From: Oscillospiraceae bacterium
Lineage (GTDB): Bacteria > Bacillota > Clostridia > Oscillospirales > Oscillospiraceae
Assembly (NCBI GenBank): GCA_020025675.1
Contig: JAHHRS010000005.1
Location: 1-61,410, forward strand
Direction: 5' to 3'
DNA: 61,410 nucleotides
Position numbers and translations under genes: made by a program
Shown here: piece by piece, positions 17,063 to 24,911 of the stretch
Layout: each line of letters begins with the position of its first letter
How positions within the stretch are numbered: position 1 is the first letter of the stretch
The notes under the pieces: generated by a model
What the model saw: the letters and a program-made list of their open reading frames with translations, nothing else
What the model was told of the DNA's origin: nothing
Databases searched by the model: none

Positions 17063-17819
17063 TTTTGCCGCCTTTCTGCAGGACAGTCAGAGTGTCTGAA
17101 ATTTTCCCGTACATCTCGCTTTCTGTCATGTCCGCCCTGTAAAGCTGGTGGAACACCTCTCCGTCTTTTATAAAGAGCACCCTATTTGCATGGCTTGCAG
17201 CCTTTACAGAATGGGTAACCATTAAAATGGTCTGTCCGTCAGCATTCAAAGCTTCAAATAAATTCAGTAATTTGTCAGTTGCCTTGGAGTCAAGTGCTCC
17301 GGTGGGCTCGTCTGCCAGAATGAGCTGAGGATTTGTTATTATAGCTCTTGCAACCGCACATCTCTGCTTCTGACCGCCGGAAACTTCATAGGGGTACTTT
17401 TCCAGTATATCGTATATACCGAGCTTATGGGCTATTGGCTCAAGCAGTCTTGCCATTTCGTCATACTTTTTTCCCGCCAGAACCAGAGGCAGGAAAATAT
17501 TATCCTTAAGGCTGAAGGTATCCAGAAGGTTAAAGTCCTGAAAGACAAAGCCCAGATTATCACGGCGAAACGCTGCCAGATCTTTGTCTTTGATTTCTCC
17601 CACATTCACACCGTTTAAAAGCACCTGCCCTGAGCTGGGCTTATCCAGTGATGCCATTATATTTAAAAGCGTAGTCTTGCCTGAACCGCTCTCGCCCATT
17701 ATTGCCACATATTCGCCCTTTTCTACTGAAAAGTTAACATTTTTCAGAGCCTGAACGCTGTTGCCGCCAAAGCGGGAGGTATAGATTTTTTTTAGCTGAT
17801 TTACTTCGAGCATTGCCAT
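17055..17819 (-). CDS. BceA-type ABC transporter ATPase
   Basis: A 254-aa MacB/BceA-class ATPase: Walker A GESGSGKTTLL, Q-loop FVFQDFNLLD, signature VSGGQKQRCAVARA, Walker B LILADEPTGALDS and the switch MVTHS. The start is taken as the ATG at 17819 with AAGGAG 9 nt upstream; an ATG at 17840 exists, but it contains that Shine-Dalgarno inside its own reading frame. It drives the adjacent permease. A 22-bp palindrome lies about 90 bp upstream. Confidence 0.9.
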   Translation of the reverse strand: MAMLEVNQLKKIYTSRFGGNSVQALKNVNFSVEKGEYVAIMGESGSGKTTLLNIMASLDKPSSGQVLLNGVNVGEIKDKDLAAFRRDNLGFVFQDFNLLDTFSLKDNIFLPLVLAGKKYDEMARLLEPIAHKLGIYDILEKYPYEVSGGQKQRCAVARAIITNPQLILADEPTGALDSKATDKLLNLFEALNADGQTILMVTHSVKAASHANRVLFIKDGEVFHQLYRADMTESEMYGKISDTLTVLQKGGKND

Positions 17820-17851
17820 CTCGTTATTCTCCTTTTGCATTTTATGGGCTT

Positions 17852-17857
17852 ATTATA
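17852..17857 (-). promoter_or_regulatory. Predicted -10 box of the ABC transporter operon
   Basis: On the minus strand TATAAT lies 32 nt before the proposed ATG, with no good -35 box at 16-18 nt (the best is TGGCAG). A strong -10 with a poor -35 fits an activator-dependent promoter, consistent with the palindrome upstream. Confidence 0.5.
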
Positions 17858-17906
17858 AAATCTTCGTTCACTCTCTGCCATAGATTTGCCTTACACTTTG
17901 CCGTTT

Positions 17907-17928
17907 AATCTTACATTTATGTAAGATT
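17907..17928. promoter_or_regulatory. Candidate BceR-type response-regulator operator
   Basis: AATCTTACAT (17907-17916) and ATGTAAGATT (17919-17928) make a perfect 10-bp inverted repeat around TT. It lies between the kinase and ATPase genes, upstream of the ATPase promoter, where BceR-type regulators bind inverted repeats to activate their transporter genes. The centre is about 60-75 bp upstream of the likely transcription start. Confidence 0.65.
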
Positions 17929-17958
17929 GCTATGCTGAAGAACAGCAGAGCTTCCCTT

Positions 17959-18951
17959 TTATTCATAGGGAAGCTCATTTTTTTCATTTTTAAATACAAT
18001 TATTACTTTTGTTCCAAGTTTCAGCTCAGACTGTATCTCAATTTCGTGTCCAAGTTTGTTTAACACCCTCTTGCAGATGTAAAGCCCGATTCCGGTTGAT
18101 TTTAAGTCATAGCGCCCATTATATCCGGTATATCCCTTTTGGAAAACTCTGGGCAAATCCTCAGCTGCAATGCCTATACCTGTATCTTCTATTATGAGCC
18201 TGTCACCTTGGGTATATATGCTTATTGAACCTGTGGGTGTATATTTAAGAGCGTTATCCAAAAGCTGACATATAACAAAAAGCAGCCATTTTTCATCAGT
18301 TACGGCTCTTAGCTGGGTTCCATCATAGTTAAGGCTTATTTTCTTTCTTATAAACTGTTTTGAATACTTTCTGACTGCCTGTTTTATTATGCTGTCAACC
18401 TCATATTGTTTGAGCACATAGTCGGAATAATTGCTGTCTAGGCGGAGGTAGAAAAGGAGCATTTCTACATACTGCTCTACTTTCATAAGTTCTTCCCTAA
18501 TCTCCGGTAAATTTTCTCCCTGACCTGTATCCATCAGCAGATGAATAGCGGCAATAGGTGTTTTTATCTGGTGTACCCATACGGTAAAATAGTCCTGAGT
18601 CTCTGAAAATTTAAGCCTGCTTTGATTTTGCAGAGCAATTCTTCCCTCAAAACTCAGTCTTATCAGTTTTTGATATTCTTTTTCAACTTCGCTGCTTGTA
18701 TCCGGCAAGTTTTCAATGGAAATCAGTATCTGTTCTTCTGCAATTTTAAGTTTTTTGATTTTAGAGTACCAGTTTTTAAAATCAACAGCTCCCCAAATAA
18801 GGCATATTACAATACAAATTGAAATGCCGTATATAATCAGTTCCATTGGCATTTTGGCTAGCCAGTAAAAAGCTGTAAAAAACACAAGCAAAGCTATAAT
18901 CAGAGAAATGCACCTTACTCTGTCTCTTAGATATTTTCCTACAAGCTTCAT
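17959..18951 (-). CDS. BceS-type sensor histidine kinase
   Basis: This 330-aa kinase has two N-terminal membrane helices (about 15-32 and 37-55) separated by only a few residues, the intramembrane-sensing layout. The phosphorylated His is in WVHQIKTPIAAIH, the N box in NALKYTP, the G1 box in DTGIGI and the G2 box in STGIGLYICKRV. With almost no external loop it probably senses peptide through the BceB-type permease encoded downstream. It overlaps the response-regulator gene by 4 nt. Confidence 0.9.
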   Translation of the reverse strand: MKLVGKYLRDRVRCISLIIALLVFFTAFYWLAKMPMELIIYGISICIVICLIWGAVDFKNWYSKIKKLKIAEEQILISIENLPDTSSEVEKEYQKLIRLSFEGRIALQNQSRLKFSETQDYFTVWVHQIKTPIAAIHLLMDTGQGENLPEIREELMKVEQYVEMLLFYLRLDSNYSDYVLKQYEVDSIIKQAVRKYSKQFIRKKISLNYDGTQLRAVTDEKWLLFVICQLLDNALKYTPTGSISIYTQGDRLIIEDTGIGIAAEDLPRVFQKGYTGYNGRYDLKSTGIGLYICKRVLNKLGHEIEIQSELKLGTKVIIVFKNEKNELPYE

Positions 18952-19616
18952 TCTATAATGTATCCCTGCCCTTTTTTGGTGGAAATAAAACCGGAAAGAC
19001 CTATACTTTCAAGTTTTTTTCTCAGTCTTGCCACATTAACGCTCAATGTATTTTCGTCCACAAAGCTGTCCGACTCCCAGAGCTTCTGCATAAGTATGTC
19101 CCGGGAAACAGTCTTGCCGTTATTATCCATTAAAACCTGCATGATTTTATACTCATTCTTTGAAAGCTCCAGTTTTTTCCCCTCATAGGTCAATGAGCCG
19201 TCATCGGTGCTGAGTACAGCACCTTTGTGGCAAATCACCTTTCCCGACATGGAAAAATCATAACTTCTCCGCAAAAGCGCCTGAACCTTGGCATTAAGCA
19301 CCTGCAGATCAAAAGGTTTTGCTATAAAGTCGTCAGCTCCCAAATTTACCGCCATGACTATGTTCATGTTGTCAGAAGCAGAGGAGATAAAAATAATCGG
19401 CAGCTTTGAAACCTTTCTGATTTCGCTGCACCAGTAGTAGCCGTTATAAAACGGCAGACCAATATCCATCAGCACAAGTTCCGGCTTAAATTCCAGAAAC
19501 TCCCCCATTATATTTGTAAAATCAGAGGCTTGCATTACTTCAAAACCCCAGAGTTCAAAGTGCTTTTTAATAGCCCCTGCTATTAACTCATCGTCTTCCA
19601 CAATGTATATTTTCAT
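18948..19616 (-). CDS. OmpR-family response regulator, BceR-type
   Basis: This 222-aa regulator has a receiver domain (1-118) with acidic DDE near the N-terminus, the phosphoacceptor Asp in VLMDIGLPFYNG and Lys in FIAKPFD, followed by a winged-helix DNA-binding domain (about 128-222) with LSKNEYKIMQVL and LRKKLESIG. It probably binds the palindrome at 17907-17928. GAGGTGAGG precedes the ATG. It is the first gene of the four-gene module. Confidence 0.92.
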   Translation of the reverse strand: MKIYIVEDDELIAGAIKKHFELWGFEVMQASDFTNIMGEFLEFKPELVLMDIGLPFYNGYYWCSEIRKVSKLPIIFISSASDNMNIVMAVNLGADDFIAKPFDLQVLNAKVQALLRRSYDFSMSGKVICHKGAVLSTDDGSLTYEGKKLELSKNEYKIMQVLMDNNGKTVSRDILMQKLWESDSFVDENTLSVNVARLRKKLESIGLSGFISTKKGQGYIIE

Positions 19617-19632
19617 TTCCTCACCTCATCAT

Positions 19633-19662
19633 ATTATAAACACAAAAAAGTATTAAACGCAA
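19633..19662 (-). promoter_or_regulatory. Predicted promoter of the Bce-type regulator genes
   Basis: On the minus strand TTGCGT (19657-19662) and TATAAT (19633-19638) are spaced by 18 nt, ending 16 nt before the ATG at 19616. This gives a separate, probably constitutive, start for the regulator and kinase genes, distinct from the transporter promoter. Confidence 0.5.
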
Positions 19663-19744
19663 CTGCCGCTTGTGTTATTTTTAAAGCTGTGTTATTCTTA
19701 TACCAGATAATTGGGAAAAATCTAACCAGAAAGGATGGTTTATT

Positions 19745-20071
19745 ATGATACAGCCCAACGATATTATGAATGTGGAAGCTGAAGATTGGGAGGAATTTAA
19801 GAAGAAAGCCGCTCAGGATGAGCTTTTTTATGACGGTCCGGGTGATTTGCTGGACACTGCTGAGGGCAGAGCAAAATTCTGCCGTTTAAATGACAGCGGC
19901 GTTTTCAGAAAAGATGACCCTGACTTTCCGAAATATAAGATATGGGTTTTCAATAATAAGGGTCAGGGGCTTGTAATCAAGCGTCGCAGCCACGCTGATA
20001 CTACATTGATGGAAAATGTAGAATTTGACGCTGAAGGAAATCAGATAAGCAAATCCTACGAACCTGCATAA
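19745..20071 (+). CDS. Uncharacterised 108-aa acidic protein
   Basis: A small soluble protein rich in Asp and Glu, with no signal peptide, membrane helix or recognised motif. The middle reads FRKDDPDFPKYKIWVFNN and the end has VEFDAEGNQISKS. AGAAAGGATGG precedes the ATG, and a strong terminator follows, so it looks like a genuine single-gene transcript. It is divergent from the Bce-type module, and a functional link is not shown. Confidence 0.6.
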   Translation: MIQPNDIMNVEAEDWEEFKKKAAQDELFYDGPGDLLDTAEGRAKFCRLNDSGVFRKDDPDFPKYKIWVFNNKGQGLVIKRRSHADTTLMENVEFDAEGNQISKSYEPA

Positions 20072-20116
20072 ATGTTTAAAAGCGCCGGAAAATTTTCCGT
20101 AAGGAAAAAAAATACT

Positions 20117-20151
20117 AAGCCATGCGGTATAAAGTAATCACCGCATGGCTT
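20117..20151. terminator. Hairpin between convergent genes
   Basis: AAGCCATGCGGT (20117-20128) and ACCGCATGGCTT (20140-20151) form a perfect 12-bp stem with an 11-nt loop. The plus-strand tail is only mildly T-rich, while the minus strand reads into a poly-T stretch complementary to the A-rich run at 20101-20112, so it ends the oxidoreductase operon and probably both sides. Confidence 0.8.
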
Positions 20152-20191
20152 GTATTCTGTTTATACTGCTTTAGGGCATATGGTTATTAGC

Positions 20192-22135
20192 TTAAGTAAG
20201 ATTGACAGCAAATTTACTGCCGTTCATGACGGCGTTGAATATCTTACCCGTCACGTTGCTGTCACCGGTCTTCCAGACATTGTTCACACCAGCCGCCAGG
20301 AGCGCACAATAAAGCTCATCGTTGGGTACAACACCCGTAGACAAAACCACAAGGTCTGCCTCCAGCGCCTGCTTCTCGCCGTTTTCAGTGCTCTCAATGT
20401 TCAACTTGCCGTTGTTGAAGCCCAGCACCTTGTTGTTGTAGTAGAGGGATACACCCTCGCTTTCGCAGTGTTCGGTCTCCAGTTTTGCTTCCATCATGAA
20501 ACGCGGATCGCCAGACATCATGTCCACAGGGAAGGGCGGCTGCATATCTACAACGCTGACCGCATTATTCTGCTCATTGAGATACAGCGCAGTCTCCATG
20601 CCGGTGATACCGCCGCCGATTACGACAATTTTTTTGCCGGTGATTTTCATGCTCTCATCCAGAATGTCTCTGGATTGAAGCGTCTCCACAGCTTCAAGTC
20701 CGGGGATTGGAGGAGCCGTCACATTGCTGCCTGCCGCAATTAGAACTGCGTAAGGTTCAAGCGCCTGAATCTTTTCAACCGTGGCTTCCGTGCCGAGACG
20801 CACGTCAATTCCCAGCTTTTTGATCATATTGGAATAATAGTCAATCTGCCACTGGAACTTGCCTTTATAAGGAGGCTTCTTTGCTATGTTAACGTTACCG
20901 CCCAAACGATTTTCTTTTTCAAAAACCACCGGCTGGAAGCCGCGCTGCTTGAGCGTGACTGCCGCTTCCATACCGGCAGGACCGGCACCCACAATGACAA
21001 CTTTGCGGCCAGCGCCGTCCTTGTTAAGCGGTCTCTGGAGAATTTCACGGCAGCCATAGGGATTTACGGAGCAGTTCGAAAGATCCTTTGCGAGAGGATT
21101 TCTGTTCCAGCAGTTCATGCAGGAAATGCAATAACGCAGTTCATCCTCACGGCCTTCTTCACACTTTTTGACCCATTCTTTTTCGGCAAATATGCCTCGA
21201 GCCATGCCGACCATATCGCATTTACCATCTGAAATGATCTGATCGACGAACTCCGGGTGCCGTATGTTGCCGGATGCAGCAACGGGAATAGATACTGCAG
21301 CCTTGACCTTTTCCGCAGCGGGAACCTTCCAGCCTTCAGCCCGTCGGACATCACCGGTCATGATATTGTCTTTGCCTGTCAGAGTACCACCGGCGGACAC
21401 CGTGATCATGTCAACACCGTTTTTTTCAATCAAGGCAGCGTATTCCGCAGCCATGTCGGGAGTGATACCGTCGTTGCCATCGGGACCTTCACCTTCGGGG
21501 TAATCAAATCCCTGAAGTTTTACAGCAAGAATTTTGTCCGGTCCAATGGTTTCACGAAGCATTTTGATTGTTTCCACGCAGAAGCGTGTGCGATTTTCCA
21601 GCGTGTCATAACCGTATTCATCGGTTCTGTGGTTCCACAGTGGAGAAAGGAACTGATTTCCAAGATAGGTATGGCACATCTGGAATTCGACGCCATCAGC
21701 TCCGGCTCTTACCGCGCGTTTGGCAGCCTCCACGAACTTCTGCTGGACACCTTTTATCCATGCCACATCAACCTCATTAATGGTTTTGGGATTGCAATTG
21801 CTGTAATCGACCTGACCCGGATGCCAGAGTTGGAAGAGAATTTTGGCGCCGTTTTTGTGGCAGACATTCACCAGCTCTTTGAAACCTTCCATGTTGGCAT
21901 CGTCATAGATTTCAGGCTGACCAACCAGTTGGGATGGCCATTCTGGATCAACAATCATCGCGCCGGGAATAACGATACCGGCACCACCTTCAGCAATGGA
22001 CTTGATATAGGCTATGTCATTGGCCGTCACACGTTGGTTAAAGCTGGAAAGCGTCTTTGCCATTGCCATAAAAACAATGCGATTTTTTACAGTCTGTTTA
22101 CCAATCTGTATGGGTTCAAGAAAAATATGGCTCAT
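20192..22135 (-). CDS. Iron-sulfur flavin oxidoreductase (2,4-dienoyl-CoA reductase / BaiCD type)
   Basis: A 647-aa enzyme with an OYE-like FMN barrel (1-330, including NRIVFMAMA and CHTYLGNQFLSP), a 4Fe-4S site CISCMNCW and CSVNP near 340-360, and FAD/NAD(P) domains with GAGPAGMEAA and VVIGGGITGMETAL. It would reduce an activated C=C bond using NAD(P)H. The cysteine spacing is C-x2-C-x2-C-x12-C, slightly different from the C-x2-C-x3-C remembered for E. coli FadH. The ATG at 22135 follows GGAGA; a TTG 21 nt upstream is less likely. It is the third gene of the operon. Confidence 0.85.
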   Translation of the reverse strand: MSHIFLEPIQIGKQTVKNRIVFMAMAKTLSSFNQRVTANDIAYIKSIAEGGAGIVIPGAMIVDPEWPSQLVGQPEIYDDANMEGFKELVNVCHKNGAKILFQLWHPGQVDYSNCNPKTINEVDVAWIKGVQQKFVEAAKRAVRAGADGVEFQMCHTYLGNQFLSPLWNHRTDEYGYDTLENRTRFCVETIKMLRETIGPDKILAVKLQGFDYPEGEGPDGNDGITPDMAAEYAALIEKNGVDMITVSAGGTLTGKDNIMTGDVRRAEGWKVPAAEKVKAAVSIPVAASGNIRHPEFVDQIISDGKCDMVGMARGIFAEKEWVKKCEEGREDELRYCISCMNCWNRNPLAKDLSNCSVNPYGCREILQRPLNKDGAGRKVVIVGAGPAGMEAAVTLKQRGFQPVVFEKENRLGGNVNIAKKPPYKGKFQWQIDYYSNMIKKLGIDVRLGTEATVEKIQALEPYAVLIAAGSNVTAPPIPGLEAVETLQSRDILDESMKITGKKIVVIGGGITGMETALYLNEQNNAVSVVDMQPPFPVDMMSGDPRFMMEAKLETEHCESEGVSLYYNNKVLGFNNGKLNIESTENGEKQALEADLVVLSTGVVPNDELYCALLAAGVNNVWKTGDSNVTGKIFNAVMNGSKFAVNLT

Positions 22136-22156
22136 GCTTGTATCTCCTCTCCTCAA

Positions 22157-22993
22157 TTACACGTACATACTCTCGCCGGAGGCGCGAACCGTGATGTCAC
22201 TTATATCCACACCCCAAGGCTGATTGATCGCATAGATGATATTGTCAGCAATGTCCTGGGCAACAGGCTCACCGTACTGGATGCTGTTTCTGTCGCCAAT
22301 GCCGGGGGTGTTATACGGTGTCTTGCCCATAGCTGAAAAGATTTTGTTGTACATACCGGCCATGGCTGCGTTTGTATTGACAATCGTTTTACCCAGTTCC
22401 GTAGACGTAACACTGGTGGGGCGAACGACGGTGGTTTTGATAATTCCTCTGGATTCGGTCCTCAGTGATTCTGCCAGGTAACGAACACCGACCTTGGAAA
22501 CATTGTAAACACCGTTACCGTTGACCGCAAAGTTGCCAAGAATAGAGGAGACGTTGATCACATGACCTCTGCCCTGTTCCATCATCTGGTCAAAAACCGC
22601 ACAGGTGCAGTAAAGCGTACCGTTGATAGCGGTGCTGATGCACTGCTCCCAATCTTTCATAGCCACTTTATGGTCAGCGAAGAATGCCTGAGGCATGGTA
22701 CCGGCATCATTTACAAGGACATCGATTCTCCCATAGGTATCGACAGCAAACTTGGCCATGGCCTCTGCCTGACTTTGCTTGCTGACATCAGTCACTATGT
22801 ACTCCGCAGTACCGCCGGCATCTTTAATTTCCTTTACGATCTGCTTGAGCTTTTCTTCTCTGCGGGCAGCCAAAATAACCTTTGCGCCCATAGCCGCCGC
22901 GGTACGAGCGGTTGCTTCGCCAAACCCGGCAGACGCGCCGGTAACGACAATGACCTTATCCTGAACATAGTTTTTACTTCTGTATTCTATCAT
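22157..22993 (-). CDS. Short-chain dehydrogenase/reductase 1
   Basis: A classical SDR of 278 aa: the dinucleotide motif TGASAGFGEA, the NDAG region and the catalytic set Ser (NVSS), Tyr and Lys in YNVSK. ATG 22993 is preferred because GAGGGG lies 9 nt upstream and the paralogue's N-terminus then aligns; an ATG at 23002 touches that site. It resembles the SDR at 23009 along its length, so the two arose by duplication. It probably oxidises or reduces a hydroxyl or keto group on the flavoenzyme's substrate. Confidence 0.87.
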   Translation of the reverse strand: MIEYRSKNYVQDKVIVVTGASAGFGEATARTAAAMGAKVILAARREEKLKQIVKEIKDAGGTAEYIVTDVSKQSQAEAMAKFAVDTYGRIDVLVNDAGTMPQAFFADHKVAMKDWEQCISTAINGTLYCTCAVFDQMMEQGRGHVINVSSILGNFAVNGNGVYNVSKVGVRYLAESLRTESRGIIKTTVVRPTSVTSTELGKTIVNTNAAMAGMYNKIFSAMGKTPYNTPGIGDRNSIQYGEPVAQDIADNIIYAINQPWGVDISDITVRASGESMYV

Positions 22994-23008
22994 CTTATTC
23001 ATCCCCTC

Positions 23009-23842
23009 TTAAAGCGCAAATAAATCGCCGCTTGCACGGACGGTAATGTTGCCAATACTGACACCCATGGGTTGATCAATGCAGTAAACAATGTTGTCTG
23101 CCAAAATCTGAGGATCGGGATCACAATAAGTGATCGAGTCGATGTCGTGATAATCCTGGCGGGAGGGCATATTCTCAAACTGGTCACCGGCGCTGATCAG
23201 ATCGCTGACAATACTGATGCCGGCCATCTGGTCAACCATCGTTGCGGTAAGTCCGGTTCTCTGGAAACCGGTGGGCTTAATGGTAGTAACCTTAATCTTA
23301 CCCTGGCATTCACTTCTCAGGGACTCGGCAAGGTATTCAACACCAACTTTGGCTACCTGGTAAACCCCTGCGCCCTGAAGAGGGAAGTTTGCATAGATGG
23401 AAGATACATTGATGACCTGCCCGTAGCCTTGCGCCATCATCTGGTCATATACAGCACAAATGCCGTATAAGGTACCTTTGAGGGAAATATCCAAGCAGTT
23501 TTCCCATCTTTCAAGTGCTGTTTCATGCTCACTGAAAAATCCGAGAGGCATGGTGCCCGCGTTATTGACCAAAACATCCACCTTTCCATAAGTATCAACG
23601 GCGAACTTGATCATATTGAAAACGTCTTCCTTTTTGCTGACATCCGTGACAATGTAGCTGGCTTCGCCTCCTGCGGCCTTAATCTTTTCAACCGCAGCTT
23701 TTAATTTTTCTTCGCTTCGCGCAGCCAAAACCGGTTTTCCGCCAAGCTGTGCCACTCGCTCTGCGGTCAGAACACCAAAGCCGTTTGAAGCGCCGGTAAT
23801 GACAACGACTTTATCCTTTACATAGTTTTCTCTTTGGATCAT
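23009..23842 (-). CDS. Short-chain dehydrogenase/reductase 2
   Basis: A 277-aa paralogue of SDR 1: TGASNGFGVLTAERV, NNAGTMPLGFF, NVSSIYANF and catalytic YQVAK. AAGGAGGT precedes the ATG, the best ribosome binding site of the operon. It is the first gene, followed by SDR 1 after 15 bp and then the flavin oxidoreductase. The C-terminal substrate-side region (about 195-260) differs most from SDR 1, suggesting different substrates or stereochemistry. Confidence 0.87.
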   Translation of the reverse strand: MIQRENYVKDKVVVITGASNGFGVLTAERVAQLGGKPVLAARSEEKLKAAVEKIKAAGGEASYIVTDVSKKEDVFNMIKFAVDTYGKVDVLVNNAGTMPLGFFSEHETALERWENCLDISLKGTLYGICAVYDQMMAQGYGQVINVSSIYANFPLQGAGVYQVAKVGVEYLAESLRSECQGKIKVTTIKPTGFQRTGLTATMVDQMAGISIVSDLISAGDQFENMPSRQDYHDIDSITYCDPDPQILADNIVYCIDQPMGVSIGNITVRASGDLFAL

Positions 23843-23896
23843 AGATATGACCTCCTTATCTTTTTGACTTTGTTATAGTCTTTACAAAGATACTAA

Positions 23897-23934
23897 ACCG
23901 TGGTATTATTTTTATAAAGTTATATAATTACGGT
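23897..23934. promoter_or_regulatory. Inverted repeat in the SDR/TetR divergent region
   Basis: ACCGT (23897-23901) and ACGGT (23930-23934), embedded in a longer imperfect inverted pattern with GATAC and GTATC outside, lie in the 173-bp region between the SDR operon and the TetR-like gene. It may be the operator for the divergent promoters. Confidence 0.35.
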
Positions 23935-23984
23935 ATCGTGAAACAGTTTCTCACTACGGCAGAATTAGTAAAAATTTTCACATT

Positions 23985-24000
23985 TTCACAAAAGTGTGAA
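23985..24000. promoter_or_regulatory. TTCACA-N4-TGTGAA palindrome before the TetR-like gene
   Basis: A perfect 6-bp inverted repeat lying 15 nt before the ATG and touching the Shine-Dalgarno GGAGAAG. Its place suggests autoregulation of the TetR-type repressor. Confidence 0.4.
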
Positions 24001-24015
24001 TGGAGAAGATGATTT

Positions 24016-24597
24016 ATGATCGAACGTATCAGTATGCGAAAGTTGATTCAGTCTTCCACCCTTGAATTATTGAATCAAAATACAATTCAGGACATCTCTG
24101 TAAAGCAAATCGCGAAAAACTGCGTGATTTCTCCCCGTACTTTTTATAATTATTTTAAGGACAAATATGAGGCTGCAAATTCAATATACATTGACTATAT
24201 GCGGCCGTTTCTGAAATGCGATCTTAAAGAGTGGTATTTCCATCTGAGTTCTTTCATCGTGGAGCATAACGCCTTTTTGAAAAACACGCTGGTATATGCT
24301 GGGCAGAATGCAATCCAAGATGCTATTCTGGAACTTGAGTGGGAAAAACTGCTGTTGCATATAAACGCCGATGTATTGGCAGATGAGGAGCTCTTACTAA
24401 GCACAAAATATGCGATTGAATATATGTTGTTTGGAAACATAGGAGCGTTGCTCAACTACATCGTTTATAAACGTCATTTTTTCAGCCCAACAGTCTACAG
24501 CGCAGACAATAAAGATGTAATAAACGTATGGGATAGCATGATACAGCTTATTCCTCCCATCGCGCGTGAGAATTTAAGCATGGAGGTTCAAGAGTGA
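24016..24597 (+). CDS. TetR-family transcriptional regulator
   Basis: This 193-aa protein has an N-terminal HTH (about 10-55) with ISVKQIAKNCVISPRTFYNYFKDK, the TetR recognition helix being SPRTFYNYF. The rest is helical ligand-binding sequence with no strong family signature. Its divergent position makes it the probable local regulator of the SDR/flavoenzyme operon, presumably sensing the operon substrate. Confidence 0.88.
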   Translation: MIERISMRKLIQSSTLELLNQNTIQDISVKQIAKNCVISPRTFYNYFKDKYEAANSIYIDYMRPFLKCDLKEWYFHLSSFIVEHNAFLKNTLVYAGQNAIQDAILELEWEKLLLHINADVLADEELLLSTKYAIEYMLFGNIGALLNYIVYKRHFFSPTVYSADNKDVINVWDSMIQLIPPIARENLSMEVQE

Positions 24598-24659
24598 TAT
24601 TTTTCATCATTTGAACTTTAACCGTATATTTCAGCGCCGAACAGTAATAGCGTAAAAAA

Positions 24660-24697
24660 ACACCCAGCGCGTGAGATTCTTCTCTTGCGCTGGGTGT
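24660..24697 (-). terminator. Terminator between TetR-like and HerA-like genes
   Basis: ACACCCAGCGC (24660-24670) and GCGCTGGGTGT (24687-24697) form an 11-bp stem. On the minus strand it is followed by a TTTTTTT run, so it terminates leftward transcription of the HerA-like gene; it may also stop the TetR transcript. Confidence 0.8.
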
Positions 24698-24775
24698 CCT
24701 ATACCGGTGTGAACTTATTATCTGTATTCTACCTGGCCGCTGATTCACTCCATATGTTCTGCTTCCAGATTGTCG

Positions 24776-24832
24776 CCATAACGCTCAAATGCCGTCACTG
24801 TCTCTGATAGTGACGGCATTTGAGCGTTATGG
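24776..24832. repeat. Perfect 24-bp inverted repeat
   Basis: The left arm (24776-24799, beginning CCATAACGCTCAAATG) is exactly complementary to the right arm (24809-24832), with a 9-nt loop. Neither strand has a T run after it. It lies in the 314-bp gap 24598-24911, which otherwise holds only the terminator at 24660. It may be a MITE-like relic, an mRNA-stabilising stem or a terminator helper. Confidence 0.8.
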
Positions 24833-24911
24833 TATAGTGGGTTTCTCCTAAATCATTTATCGCCACACATTTGCGTGTATGTGTTTTTTACAATAAAGAC
24901 CTAACCGCTTC

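Noticed and set aside
21257..22336. A 359-codon plus-strand frame opposite the flavoenzyme
   Set aside because: Antisense to an enzyme with FMN, Fe-S and FAD motifs, and it crosses into the neighbouring SDR gene.
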